Positions 33,509 to 40,688 of a stretch of 64,000 nt of DNA are shown here, piece after piece. A program made the translations under genes and the position numbers. Origin of the DNA: Nocardia sp. NBC_00403 (GTDB lineage: Bacteria > Actinomycetota > Actinomycetes > Mycobacteriales > Mycobacteriaceae); NCBI RefSeq assembly GCF_036046055.1, contig NZ_CP107939.1, positions 1,488,001-1,552,000 of the forward strand, given 5' to 3'. The stretch's first letter is position 1, and each line of letters begins with the position of its first letter. The notes under the pieces were generated by a model. It saw only the letters and a program-made list of their open reading frames with translations. It searched no databases and was not told the DNA's origin.

Positions 33509-34213
33509 TCATCGCACCGGGTCCGGCATCGGCGCGGTGATGGTGGTGAGGTATTGGATGGCGGCCATAATCGCGATCGGCGCGGAGACGAACAATTGCC
33601 CGGCGACCGCGCCGAGTGCGCCGACCGCCAGCACACCGCCGAGGCAGCCGGCGGCGGCGGCTGGGAGGAACGCGCCGAAAAGCCCGACAATGGTCGCCGC
33701 GGCGACGGTGCCGGCCGCGACAGCGCCGAGCACACAGCCGACTGCTGCGCCGCCGATGCTGCCCGCCATGGTGCCGACCATTGTGCCGCTGGCGATCGTG
33801 GTGATCATGCGGTTCCAGGCCGCTTGTTCGCGCTGGTAGGGGGTCCGGAAGTCGGCCGTGTCCTCGAATGGCAGTGCGACAGGCGTGTAGACGGCGTGGT
33901 CCAGATCGAGGTGCGGGGTGAGGGTCGCGGTGTGGCCGTCGATGCGCGCGTCGATCGGGAAGACGAAATCATCTATCCGGAACGACAATTCGGCACCCCC
34001 GAGCAGAGTCCGATCGGGCGCGCGGATGGTGAACAGTCCGTCTTGCGCCGACATCGCGGCTTCGGTTTCCACGATGGCCGCGCCGTCGACGAGTCGTGCG
34101 GTGAAACCGGTTGGGCTGCTGGAGGTTTGATCGTCGGCTGTGGCTGCTACCGGGCAACCCAGCAGCACGCTGGACGCCAGCGTGATGGCGAGGACGACAT
34201 TCTTGAATCGCAT
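33509..34213 (-). CDS. Secreted glycine-rich protein, paralog of the 2.7 kb gene
   Basis: A 234-residue secreted protein: signal peptide (MRFKNVVLAITLASSVLLGC, with a possible lipobox LLGC), a beta-rich domain with LSFRIDDFVFPIDARIDGHTA, and a Gly/Ala-rich hydrophobic part (GSIGGAAVGCVLGAVAAG and GLFGAFLPAAAAGC). It matches the protein at 2669-3418 throughout, including the spacing of VYTPVALPFED and the two Gly-rich segments, but lacks the Ala/Pro tail. The start is the ATG at 34213; the open frame further upstream overlaps the SGNH gene. The function is unknown; insertion into the envelope is suggested by the hydrophobic half. Confidence 0.72.
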   Translation of the reverse strand: MRFKNVVLAITLASSVLLGCPVAATADDQTSSSPTGFTARLVDGAAIVETEAAMSAQDGLFTIRAPDRTLLGGAELSFRIDDFVFPIDARIDGHTATLTPHLDLDHAVYTPVALPFEDTADFRTPYQREQAAWNRMITTIASGTMVGTMAGSIGGAAVGCVLGAVAAGTVAAATIVGLFGAFLPAAAAGCLGGVLAVGALGAVAGQLFVSAPIAIMAAIQYLTTITAPMPDPVR

Positions 34214-34263
34214 GGTCGAGTCCGTTCGGATGCTGTGGAACTGAGGAATGGTCGCCGGACAGC

Positions 34264-35082
34264 TCAGATGAGATCGGCCAGCGCGGCTACGACAGCGGTG
34301 GCGACCTGCCGCTGGCCGAGATCGGTCAGATGGACGCCGTCCTCGAGATGCGTGTCCGGCGTCGGCGTCGTGCGGGCGAGCACATCGATCGTCGGTTCGG
34401 GCCGTTCCATAAGGATCTGTGCGGTTACCTCGAGGTCCTTTGCCGACCAGCTGATCTGCGCTCGTTCGAAGTGGAGAAAAGCAGAAACGCGTGCCTCGTC
34501 CACCGCCGTCGGGGTAAGCCAGATCCATTCGGCGGAAGTCAGCTGGGATACACGTTCGTGCAGCCAGCCGAAGTTGCGCTCGGTTTCGGCGATGCTGACC
34601 AGTCGTGGTCCTTCCGGGCCGCCGATTCGCTGGGCATCGTTGGCGCCGAGCTGGCACAGCACCCAGTCCGGCTGGTGAAATCCCAGTCCCGGTAGCGAAC
34701 TCAGCGCCTGTGTTGTGGTGGATCCGGACACGGCCAGGTTGGTCAACCTGATCGCGTCGTTCGGCCGTCGGATCGCGAGCAACTGCCGCAGGATCTCGAA
34801 CCACGACAGCCGATCCGCCGTGCTGCTTTCGCCGATGGCGACCACGTGCTGTCCAGCGGCGAAGGGCAGTTGGTCGACCTGGGTCGCGATCACGGGGTCT
34901 TCGAGCAGCGTCGCAGCAGTTCGGTGGGTGCGCGCGGTGAAATCGGCACAGCGAGCCTGGTATGCGCCGACATCGAGTGTGAACAATCCGGCGATCTGCT
35001 CATCGGTGAGGCCGTTCAGATACGGCAGCGACTTCGCGGGCTGTTGGAAGCGCAGCAGTTTTTCGAGCATGTCGGGATTCAT
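34264..35082 (-). CDS. SGNH/GDSL-type hydrolase
   Basis: A 272-residue hydrolase. A roughly 85-residue helical N-terminal extension precedes the SGNH fold. Block I reads VVAIGESSTADRLSW, with the serine of GES as nucleophile. Block III is LCQLGANDAQ, and block V is EDGVHLTDLGQ, with the Asp-x-x-His pair. It should cleave esters of lipids or sugars. No signal peptide is visible, so it is probably cytosolic. The ATG at 35082 has AGGAG upstream; the long open frame beyond it is antisense overlap. It follows the membrane-protein gene by 20 bases and is likely co-transcribed with it from the promoter shared with the divergent MarR. Confidence 0.85.
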   Translation of the reverse strand: MNPDMLEKLLRFQQPAKSLPYLNGLTDEQIAGLFTLDVGAYQARCADFTARTHRTAATLLEDPVIATQVDQLPFAAGQHVVAIGESSTADRLSWFEILRQLLAIRRPNDAIRLTNLAVSGSTTTQALSSLPGLGFHQPDWVLCQLGANDAQRIGGPEGPRLVSIAETERNFGWLHERVSQLTSAEWIWLTPTAVDEARVSAFLHFERAQISWSAKDLEVTAQILMERPEPTIDVLARTTPTPDTHLEDGVHLTDLGQRQVATAVVAALADLI

Positions 35083-35102
35083 CGGTGATGCTCCTATCGA
35101 AT

Positions 35103-35810
35103 TCAGTTGTTGGACAACGGAGTCGGGCGACGCCCGATCAGGAAGCCGACCGCGATCAGCCAGGCCAGTCCGGTGAAACGAGAGATGGGCAGCAGGAAAG
35201 CGGCGACGGGGAAAGTCAGAACGAGCGTGCTCAGCACCGAAGCCACCGCGATGGCCAGCCCGATCCGGATCACCCATGACGCGAAAAGCCGTGCGGGCAG
35301 GGCTGTTATCGCGATGCCCGCGATGAGCAGGCCGGTCGAAACGACGGTGCCGGGTCCGCCGACCAGGAAAGCGAGGTTGTGCAGCGCACGGACCAATGCG
35401 GGTTCCGCGGTGACCCCGCGCACGGTCAGGACCCAGGTGACCAGGCCGGAAGATGCGAGGAAGGCCACCGCGAGCACTCCGCCCGCCAGTGCGAGGGTGA
35501 TGCCGGGGGCTTGTCTGCCCAGCGCGCGCAGGCGGGCCGTCACCGTCGCGACATAGATCGTCAGCGGGATCGTGCAGGCGAATTGCAATACCGCTCCGGT
35601 GCGCACCGCGTCCGGATAGGTGCGGAAGTACGTCAGCGCGTCGTCGGGGGAGCTGAACGGCGACGGGAACGGGGTTCCCTCCGCGCGGAACGTGCTGACG
35701 AGGAGCCCGGCGATGAACAACGCGGCGGTCATGAAGCCGAGGAGGCCGAGGGGCGGCTCGATCTCCTGCGGTGGCCGCAACGGTGGGTTGGCGGTTTGCG
35801 GTGTGGACAC
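35103..35810 (-). CDS. Six-helix membrane protein (DUF4386-like)
   Basis: About 235 residues with six hydrophobic segments: LLGFMTAALFIAGLLVS, AVLQFACTIPLTIYVATV, ITLALAGGVLAVAFLASSG, a segment around LAFLVGGPGTVVSTGLLIAG, WVIRIGLAIAVASVLSTLVL and GLAWLIAVGFLIG. The pattern resembles the DUF4386 family of small membrane proteins with no known role. The start is the GTG at 35810, eight bases after GGAGAAG. It heads an operon with the SGNH hydrolase and is divergent from a MarR gene across a palindrome, so it is probably MarR controlled. Confidence 0.75.
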   Translation of the reverse strand: MSTPQTANPPLRPPQEIEPPLGLLGFMTAALFIAGLLVSTFRAEGTPFPSPFSSPDDALTYFRTYPDAVRTGAVLQFACTIPLTIYVATVTARLRALGRQAPGITLALAGGVLAVAFLASSGLVTWVLTVRGVTAEPALVRALHNLAFLVGGPGTVVSTGLLIAGIAITALPARLFASWVIRIGLAIAVASVLSTLVLTFPVAAFLLPISRFTGLAWLIAVGFLIGRRPTPLSNN

Positions 35811-35836
35811 GGCTATCACTTCTCCTAAGTGAATCA

Positions 35837-35850
35837 TTCATTCGAGTGAA
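35837..35850. promoter_or_regulatory. Palindrome in the MarR / membrane-protein divergent promoter
   Basis: TTCATTCGAGTGAA is a near-perfect 14-base palindrome centred on TCGA, between the two divergent starts (35810 and 35878). The size and place fit an operator for the adjacent MarR protein. Confidence 0.5.
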
Positions 35851-35877
35851 CGATATCGACATGGGTACGATAGCCCC

Positions 35878-36393
35878 GTGACCGAAGGTGAGCAAGTGCG
35901 GCGAGGCGACGGCGTGCGACGGCCGATGCGAGCGGTGTCGTTTCAGCTCGCTCAGCTCGGAGCGCATGCCACGCAGCGATTCGCCGAACGGATCGCCGAG
36001 ATCGGGCTCACACCACCGGATGTCGGACTACTGCGGATGATCGCGAGTCAACCGGGTCGCAGCCAGCGTTCGCTGGCCGCGGAACTCGGCGTCGTGCCGA
36101 GCCGGGTGGTCACGCTGATCGACCAATTGGATGAGAAAGGCCTGGTCGAGCGGCGGCGCAGCGCGAAGGACCGCCGCAACCACGAGCTGTACCTCACCGG
36201 TGACGCCGAGCGACTGCTCGGCCGCATGGCGCAACTGGCCGTCTCGCATGAGGACGATCTGTGCGGCGATCTCGACGATGACGAATACGAGCAACTCGCC
36301 ACGCTGCTCGGGCGCATCGCCGGTCGGCAGGGATTGGCTCCCGGCATTCATCCCGGTTACAAGACCATGTCCGGCGGCGGATCGGCCGGATAA
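35878..36393 (+). CDS. MarR-family transcriptional regulator
   Basis: A 171-residue winged-helix regulator. The core is GLTPPDVGLLRMIASQPGRS, then the recognition region LAAELGVVPSRVVTLIDQLDEKGLV and the wing ERRRSAKDRRNHELYLT. N-terminal and C-terminal helices make the dimer. The GTG at 35878 lies six bases after TACGAT (35866-35871), so the message may be leaderless. A palindrome in the shared promoter is a likely autoregulatory site, and the divergent membrane protein/SGNH operon the likely target. It ends about 30 bases from a convergent gene. Confidence 0.88.
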   Translation: MTEGEQVRRGDGVRRPMRAVSFQLAQLGAHATQRFAERIAEIGLTPPDVGLLRMIASQPGRSQRSLAAELGVVPSRVVTLIDQLDEKGLVERRRSAKDRRNHELYLTGDAERLLGRMAQLAVSHEDDLCGDLDDDEYEQLATLLGRIAGRQGLAPGIHPGYKTMSGGGSAG

Positions 36394-36420
36394 GCGCCGA
36401 TGTGGCCGAGCCGGATCCCG

Positions 36421-37020
36421 TCAGGGGGTAGCGAGGGCGAAGGTCAGCAGCAGTGTGGTCTGCAGGGCGCCGCGCCACCAGGAGTAGCCGAACCAGACGC
36501 CGGGGGTGACCTCGCGGATCTCGTCGTAGACGGGCGGGGCCGGGGAGGGGGTGTAGTTCAACGCCCAGGTCGGCATCCCATCGGCGATGGCGGGTGCGGT
36601 GTACACGTCCGCGCGCCAGCCTTCGATGCCCGCGCCGGTGATCCTGTTCATCAGGTAGTCGCCGTCGGGGCCGGTGTAGAAGGTCTTGCCGATCCATATT
36701 GCGGGCACGATCGACTGCGCGTAGATCGGCTGGAGCACCCAGCCGTTCTTCACGCCCATCGGGGCTTCTCCCGGTGTTGCGTCACGGAAAATGGCGATCT
36801 GCTGAGCCAGTCCGCAGCGCGAGCGCAGCGAAGCGATGGTTGCGGCGCGGTTGTCCGGATAGAGGACACAGCCGCCGCCGTAGTCGCGCGCCGCCACGAC
36901 CGTGGAATCGTCGGTGCTGCCGGAGTCTGCCGAGGCAGTGGGGGCGTAGGCCGCTAGGAAGAGGTTCGGAAATCCGAGCGACAGCGTCAGTGCGCTCAGC
37001 AGAACTCGGCACGTACTCAT
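36421..37020 (-). CDS. Secreted protein, tandem paralog 2 (DUF4334-like)
   Basis: A 199-residue protein with a signal peptide (LLSALTLSLGFPNLFLAAYAPTASA). The mature part has two cysteines (YGGGCVLYP, LRSRCGLA), then [20 protein letters not shown] and a late [19 protein letters not shown]. The run of a WxGK strand, an N-R pair and a DEIRxVxPGxxxG end resembles the lipocalin-like DUF4334 domain; this is a resemblance by eye, not a proven match. It is about 65% alike along its whole length, by inspection, to the gene at 37148-37729, which lies directly upstream on the same strand. The ATG at 37020 has GGAGAC upstream. The function is unknown. Confidence 0.72.
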   Translation of the reverse strand: MSTCRVLLSALTLSLGFPNLFLAAYAPTASADSGSTDDSTVVAARDYGGGCVLYPDNRAATIASLRSRCGLAQQIAIFRDATPGEAPMGVKNGWVLQPIYAQSIVPAIWIGKTFYTGPDGDYLMNRITGAGIEGWRADVYTAPAIADGMPTWALNYTPSPAPPVYDEIREVTPGVWFGYSWWRGALQTTLLLTFALATP

Positions 37021-37147
37021 CGCTGTCTCCAGAACTCACCGCATCATCAGGTCTCCCCCCACGTTCGAGGGTAAGGCGGCGCTGCCTGTCGGTAGCTGGG
37101 AATACCTGCGGCAGTGTCCAAGTCGAGATCTGCTCGCCGGCGGCTGT

Positions 37148-37729
37148 TCACGGAGTCGCGAGAGCGAAGGACAGAATCAGCATCATTGCCGGCGGTGCGT
37201 CATCGCGCCACCAGGAGTAGCCGAACCAGACGTCGGGGGTGATCTCGCGGATTTCGTCGTATACCTGCGGTGTCGGCGACGGGGCGTAGTCCAGCGCCCA
37301 GGTCGGCTCGCCGTCCAGGATCGCGGGTGCGGTATAGACCTCGGCGCGCCAGCCTTCGATGCCCGCGGTGGTGAGTCTGTTCATCAGGTAGCCGCCGTCG
37401 GGGCCGGTGTAGAAGGTCTTACCGATCCAGATGGCGGGCGACCACGACCGGATACTCACCGGGCGGATCACCCAGCCGTCCGTCACCCCCATGGGGACCG
37501 CGCCGCGTGGCGCGTCGTCGAAGATTGCATCCTGCTGTTCGGGGGAGCAGCGAAATCGCAGCGAATCTATCGTCGCCGCACGGTTTCCCGGATCGAGCAA
37601 ACACCCGCCGCCATAGTCGGACACACCGTCGGCTCCGGCGTCCGCTGCTGCCGAGGAAATGCCTAACAAGCTGGCAAAACCCAGGGAACACGTGAGAATG
37701 CAGAGGATGAGTGCTCGGTTTGTGTCCAT
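37148..37729 (-). CDS. Secreted protein, tandem paralog 1 (DUF4334-like)
   Basis: A 193-residue exported protein with a signal peptide ([24 protein letters not shown]). It then has the same motifs as its neighbour: [55 protein letters not shown] and [19 protein letters not shown]. Both genes share the ribosome-site context CCGGAGATAGC or CTGGAGACAGC just before the ATG, so the duplication included the leader. About 130 bases separate the two copies. An extracellular ligand-binding role is plausible from the lipocalin-like pattern, but nothing more can be said. Confidence 0.72.
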   Translation of the reverse strand: MDTNRALILCILTCSLGFASLLGISSAAADAGADGVSDYGGGCLLDPGNRAATIDSLRFRCSPEQQDAIFDDAPRGAVPMGVTDGWVIRPVSIRSWSPAIWIGKTFYTGPDGGYLMNRLTTAGIEGWRAEVYTAPAILDGEPTWALDYAPSPTPQVYDEIREITPDVWFGYSWWRDDAPPAMMLILSFALATP

Positions 37730-37945
37730 GCTATCTCCGGACTTGCGACACCGGCTTCCACCGGTTTCCGGCCCACTTCGATGGTAGGCCGCTCACGATC
37801 GTCTCCCCTTGGTTGGCAATCAATCCGTTACCAACCTTTGGTCGGCGGAGCCCGGGACGGCCGACCATTCGCCGATGCCGATCGGGGGAATGATCGAATC
37901 GGGGCTAGGCTGGACGGCGATACTTTCCGCAGAGAGGAACCAGCC

Positions 37946-38278
37946 GTGCAGCCCGGTGGTCAGTTCGACATGCAGCAATTACTCGCCCAGGCGCAGCAGA
38001 TGCAGCAGGCGGTGATGGAGGCTCAGGCCGAGATCGCCGCGACCGAAGTCGAGGGTCAGGCCGGCGGTGGTTTGGTCAAGGTGACGATCAAGGCCACCGG
38101 TGAGGTGCTTTCGCTGACCATCGACCCGAAGGTCGTCGACCCCGACGATGTCGAGGGGCTGCAGGACCTGGTGATCGGCGCGGTCAACGACGCGATGTCC
38201 AACGCGCAGCAGATGGCGTCGCAGCGTCTCGGTCCGCTGGCGAGTGGCGGATCGCTGCCCGGTCTGCCGGACTTCTGA
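37946..38278 (+). CDS. YbaB/EbfC nucleoid-associated protein
   Basis: A 110-residue DNA-binding protein of the YbaB/EbfC family. The N-terminal helix [21 protein letters not shown] is followed by the three-strand sheet ([25 protein letters not shown]) and a terminal helix with [19 protein letters not shown]. It binds DNA as a tweezer-shaped dimer and is linked to recombination. It is almost always beside recR, as here, with recR starting 16 bases downstream. The start is the GTG at 37946 with AGAGAGGAAC upstream; the frame is open further back but lacks a ribosome site. It matches mycobacterial Rv3716c in place. Confidence 0.95.
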   Translation: MQPGGQFDMQQLLAQAQQMQQAVMEAQAEIAATEVEGQAGGGLVKVTIKATGEVLSLTIDPKVVDPDDVEGLQDLVIGAVNDAMSNAQQMASQRLGPLASGGSLPGLPDF

Positions 38279-38294
38279 TTCGGGGACGGAGCAG

Positions 38295-38903
38295 TTGTAC
38301 GAGGGTCCGGTTCAGGATCTGATCGATGAACTCGGCAAGTTGCCGGGCATCGGTCCTAAAAGCGCGCAGCGCATAGCCTTTCACTTTCTGCAGGTGGAGC
38401 CGCCGGAGATCGACCGGTTGCAGGCCGCCCTGCAGAAGGTGCGTGACGGCGTGCAGTTCTGCGTGGTCTGCGGCACGGTTTCCGACAACGAGATGTGCCG
38501 TATCTGCGCCGATCCGCGCCGCGATCGCACCATGATCTGCGTGGTGGAGGAGCCGAAGGATGTGCAGGCCATCGAGCGCACCCGCGAGTTCCGCGGCCGC
38601 TATCACGTGCTCGGTGGCGCACTCGATCCGCTCAGCGGCATCGGCCCCGATCAGCTGCGGATTCGGGAGCTGTTGGCGCGCATCGGGAACCAAGAGGACG
38701 GCATCGATGTCACCGAGGTGATCATCGCAACCGACCCGAACACCGAGGGTGAGGCGACGGCCACCTACCTGGTGCGGATGCTGCGCGATTTCCCCGGCCT
38801 CAGCGTGACCCGCCTCGCCTCCGGGCTGCCGATGGGCGGCGATCTGGAATTCGCGGACGAGCTGACGCTCGGCCGCGCGCTGTCGGGTCGGCGCGCGCTG
38901 TAG
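38295..38903 (+). CDS. recR: Recombination mediator RecR
   Basis: A 202-residue protein, the normal RecR length. The N-terminal helix-hairpin-helix is [20 protein letters not shown] (residues about 11-30). The zinc finger is [16 protein letters not shown] (about 57-72), followed by a Toprim domain with [14 protein letters not shown] and [17 protein letters not shown]. It helps RecA load on single-stranded DNA at gaps, with RecO and RecF. The start is TTG 38295; starting further upstream would add residues not found in the family. It follows YbaB in an operon, as in most bacteria. Confidence 0.97.
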   Translation: MYEGPVQDLIDELGKLPGIGPKSAQRIAFHFLQVEPPEIDRLQAALQKVRDGVQFCVVCGTVSDNEMCRICADPRRDRTMICVVEEPKDVQAIERTREFRGRYHVLGGALDPLSGIGPDQLRIRELLARIGNQEDGIDVTEVIIATDPNTEGEATATYLVRMLRDFPGLSVTRLASGLPMGGDLEFADELTLGRALSGRRAL

Positions 38904-38968
38904 CCCACCGATTCCAGCGGTGGTTTTCAGGGGTTGCGCTGCGCTGGACGCGGGTTACTGTGTCGGGG

Positions 38969-39592
38969 ATGAGCATCGAATTTCTGCTGACCACGCTCGT
39001 CATCGTCGCCACTCCCGGCACCGGGGTGCTCTTCACGCTGGCCGCCGGGCTATCGCGTGGCGCGCGGGCCAGTGCGATCGCGGCCTTCGGATGCACGCTC
39101 GGGATCATCCCGCACATGATCGCCGCGGTCACCGGTCTTGCCGCGCTGCTCAACGCCAGCGCGGTCGCGTTCCAGACGTTGAAATATCTCGGTGTCGCCT
39201 ACCTGCTGTACATGGCGTGGAACACCTTCCGTGACAAGGGCGCACTCGCCGTGCCGGAGGACGCGCCGGGTGAGCACACCGCGCCGTCGGCACGTCAGGT
39301 GATCACCTCGGCGGTATTGCTGAACATCCTCAACCCGAAGCTGACGATCTTCTTCTTCGCCTTTCTGCCCCAGTTCGTGCCGACCGGAGCGCCGAATGCG
39401 TTGGTGCGCATGCTCGAACTGAGCGGCATCTTCATGCTCGCGACGTTCGTCGTATTCGCCGTGTACGGCGCGTGCGCCGCAGCCGTGCGCAACCACGTCA
39501 TTTCCCGTCCGATGGTGGTCACCTGGATGCGGCGCATCTTCGGCGCTTCGTTCATCGCTCTCGCGGGCCGGCTTGCCGTCCAAAATCAGTGA
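38969..39592 (+). CDS. LysE/RhtB-family exporter
   Basis: A 207-residue membrane protein with about six helices. The family signature is the N-terminal LVIVATPGTGVLFTLAAGLSRGARA, with its Pro-Gly-Thr-Gly, followed by FGCTLGIIPHMIAAVTGLAALL and the loop LNPKLTIFFFAFLPQFV. These proteins export amino acids such as lysine, threonine or homoserine lactones, and the substrate here is open. The ATG at 38969 lies about seven bases after TACTGT (38956-38961), with TTGCGC 16 bases before that, so a leaderless message from its own promoter is likely despite following recR closely. Confidence 0.88.
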   Translation: MSIEFLLTTLVIVATPGTGVLFTLAAGLSRGARASAIAAFGCTLGIIPHMIAAVTGLAALLNASAVAFQTLKYLGVAYLLYMAWNTFRDKGALAVPEDAPGEHTAPSARQVITSAVLLNILNPKLTIFFFAFLPQFVPTGAPNALVRMLELSGIFMLATFVVFAVYGACAAAVRNHVISRPMVVTWMRRIFGASFIALAGRLAVQNQ

Positions 39593-39625
39593 ACCGCAGG
39601 CCTGTCGCCGCAGCGAGGGTTCGGA

Positions 39626-40270
39626 TCAGAGGTCGACTCGGGTCCAGGCGAGGGTGTGCAGGCGAGTGCGGTCGTCGGTGGCCCACTCCCAGATCAGGTC
39701 GGCGACGGTCGAGGCGTCGGTGAGCGTGGTGCCGAAGTGCTTGTTGGGCGCGCCGTCTCGGTACTCGACGGTGAACGTGCCCGATTCGTCGCGATAGGTC
39801 TGCATGTAGACCTGGTCGGCGCGTTCCACGATCAGATACGGGTTCGGTGGGGCGAGCTCGGAAACCCACAGCTGCGCGGTTGCTTTCGTGAGATACGGGA
39901 ATTCGCCCGCCCCACCGTGCGTGACGGCGGCGGGAACGCTGCCCGCCGGATCGATCAGCCAGGCGAGCTGGGGGTCGTAGACCGCGTATTTCAGCGGTGT
40001 CGCGAGCGCGAACAGCAACTGGCGGACGTAGCCGATCGCGTCATAGGGGCAGGGCACGTGCAGCACCGCACCGGTCGCCGCGCCACCGACCGCATCCGTG
40101 CCGAGGAAATGGTCGTCCTCGGGTAACTCGGCGTTGCGTCTATTCAGCTCCGCCGCCAGCAGCGCCACCACGTCTGTCTCGGCAAGACCCTGCTGGGTGG
40201 ACAGGTAGGTGTCCACTTCGGCGAGCGTCGAAGCAGCACCGGACGGCAACAAGACGTGGTCGTAGTTCAC
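39626..40270 (-). CDS. Hypothetical protein
   Basis: A 214-residue soluble protein with good codon use that I do not recognise. It has no signal peptide. Notable are a helical N-terminal third (VDTYLSTQQGLAETDVVALL), a middle with KYAVYDPQLAWLIDP, and a beta-rich end containing YLIVERADQVYMQTYRDESG, TFTVEYRDGAPNKHFGTT and a terminal acidic/Trp-rich helix. The alternating strands in the last 80 residues resemble small immunity-type or DUF proteins of actinobacteria, but this is only an impression. The GTG at 40270 has no ribosome site and sits seven bases after TACCCT on the minus strand, so it is probably leaderless. Confidence 0.65.
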   Translation of the reverse strand: MNYDHVLLPSGAASTLAEVDTYLSTQQGLAETDVVALLAAELNRRNAELPEDDHFLGTDAVGGAATGAVLHVPCPYDAIGYVRQLLFALATPLKYAVYDPQLAWLIDPAGSVPAAVTHGGAGEFPYLTKATAQLWVSELAPPNPYLIVERADQVYMQTYRDESGTFTVEYRDGAPNKHFGTTLTDASTVADLIWEWATDDRTRLHTLAWTRVDL

Positions 40271-40313
40271 CCCGGACAGGGTACGGGGCGGCTATCACGG
40301 CCCGACCGCGCGT

Positions 40314-40523
40314 TCAGGCGGTGCGGGTGCCGGGGGTGGTCGGTTCGGTGCATGCACAGCCGCCCGCGATATCGGCGCAGTCGATGACGAAGGCGTGCCG
40401 GGCGTGGTCGAGATCGATGCAGTCTTCGTCGGTGCATTCGGCGATCCGGCCGAGGTGGACGATGATGGTGCCGTGACAGTGGTCGACTGCGGATTCGCAG
40501 GACCGACACGTGGGTGCGCGCAT
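40314..40523 (-). CDS. Small Cys-rich conserved protein
   Basis: A 69-residue protein with seven cysteines: TCRSCESAVDHCHG near the N-terminus, then AECTDEDCID and a closing GGCACTEP. The spacing suggests one zinc site or two. His residues near the cysteines (DHCHGTIIVHLG) could also bind metal. The ATG at 40523 has a strong GGAGGT six bases upstream, which supports it as a real gene despite its size. The long open frame behind it is antisense to the transglutaminase gene. It is divergent from that operon. The function is unknown. Confidence 0.72.
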   Translation of the reverse strand: MRAPTCRSCESAVDHCHGTIIVHLGRIAECTDEDCIDLDHARHAFVIDCADIAGGCACTEPTTPGTRTA

Positions 40524-40688
40524 ATGACCTCCAGACGAGATCGATTCGTAATTCGGTCCTATCACCCGGGCGGGCGCGTCGGCGGGAAGTCGGCTGCGTG
40601 TCGCGCCACGGCATCGAGAACGCGGCTGTCCGGACACTGGCGATCCATGTCCCTCCGCATGTGCGCCACGGTGTGGTGAACTTGCTGT

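Noticed and set aside
34264..35967. A 567-codon reading of the SGNH hydrolase
   Set aside because: The first 295 codons overlap the membrane-protein gene in another frame and are low-complexity Arg/Pro; the true start with AGGAG is at 35082.
37806..37838. TTGGTTGG ... CCAACC inverted repeat upstream of YbaB
   Set aside because: The arms are short with a long loop and do not sit at a clear promoter; it may be chance.
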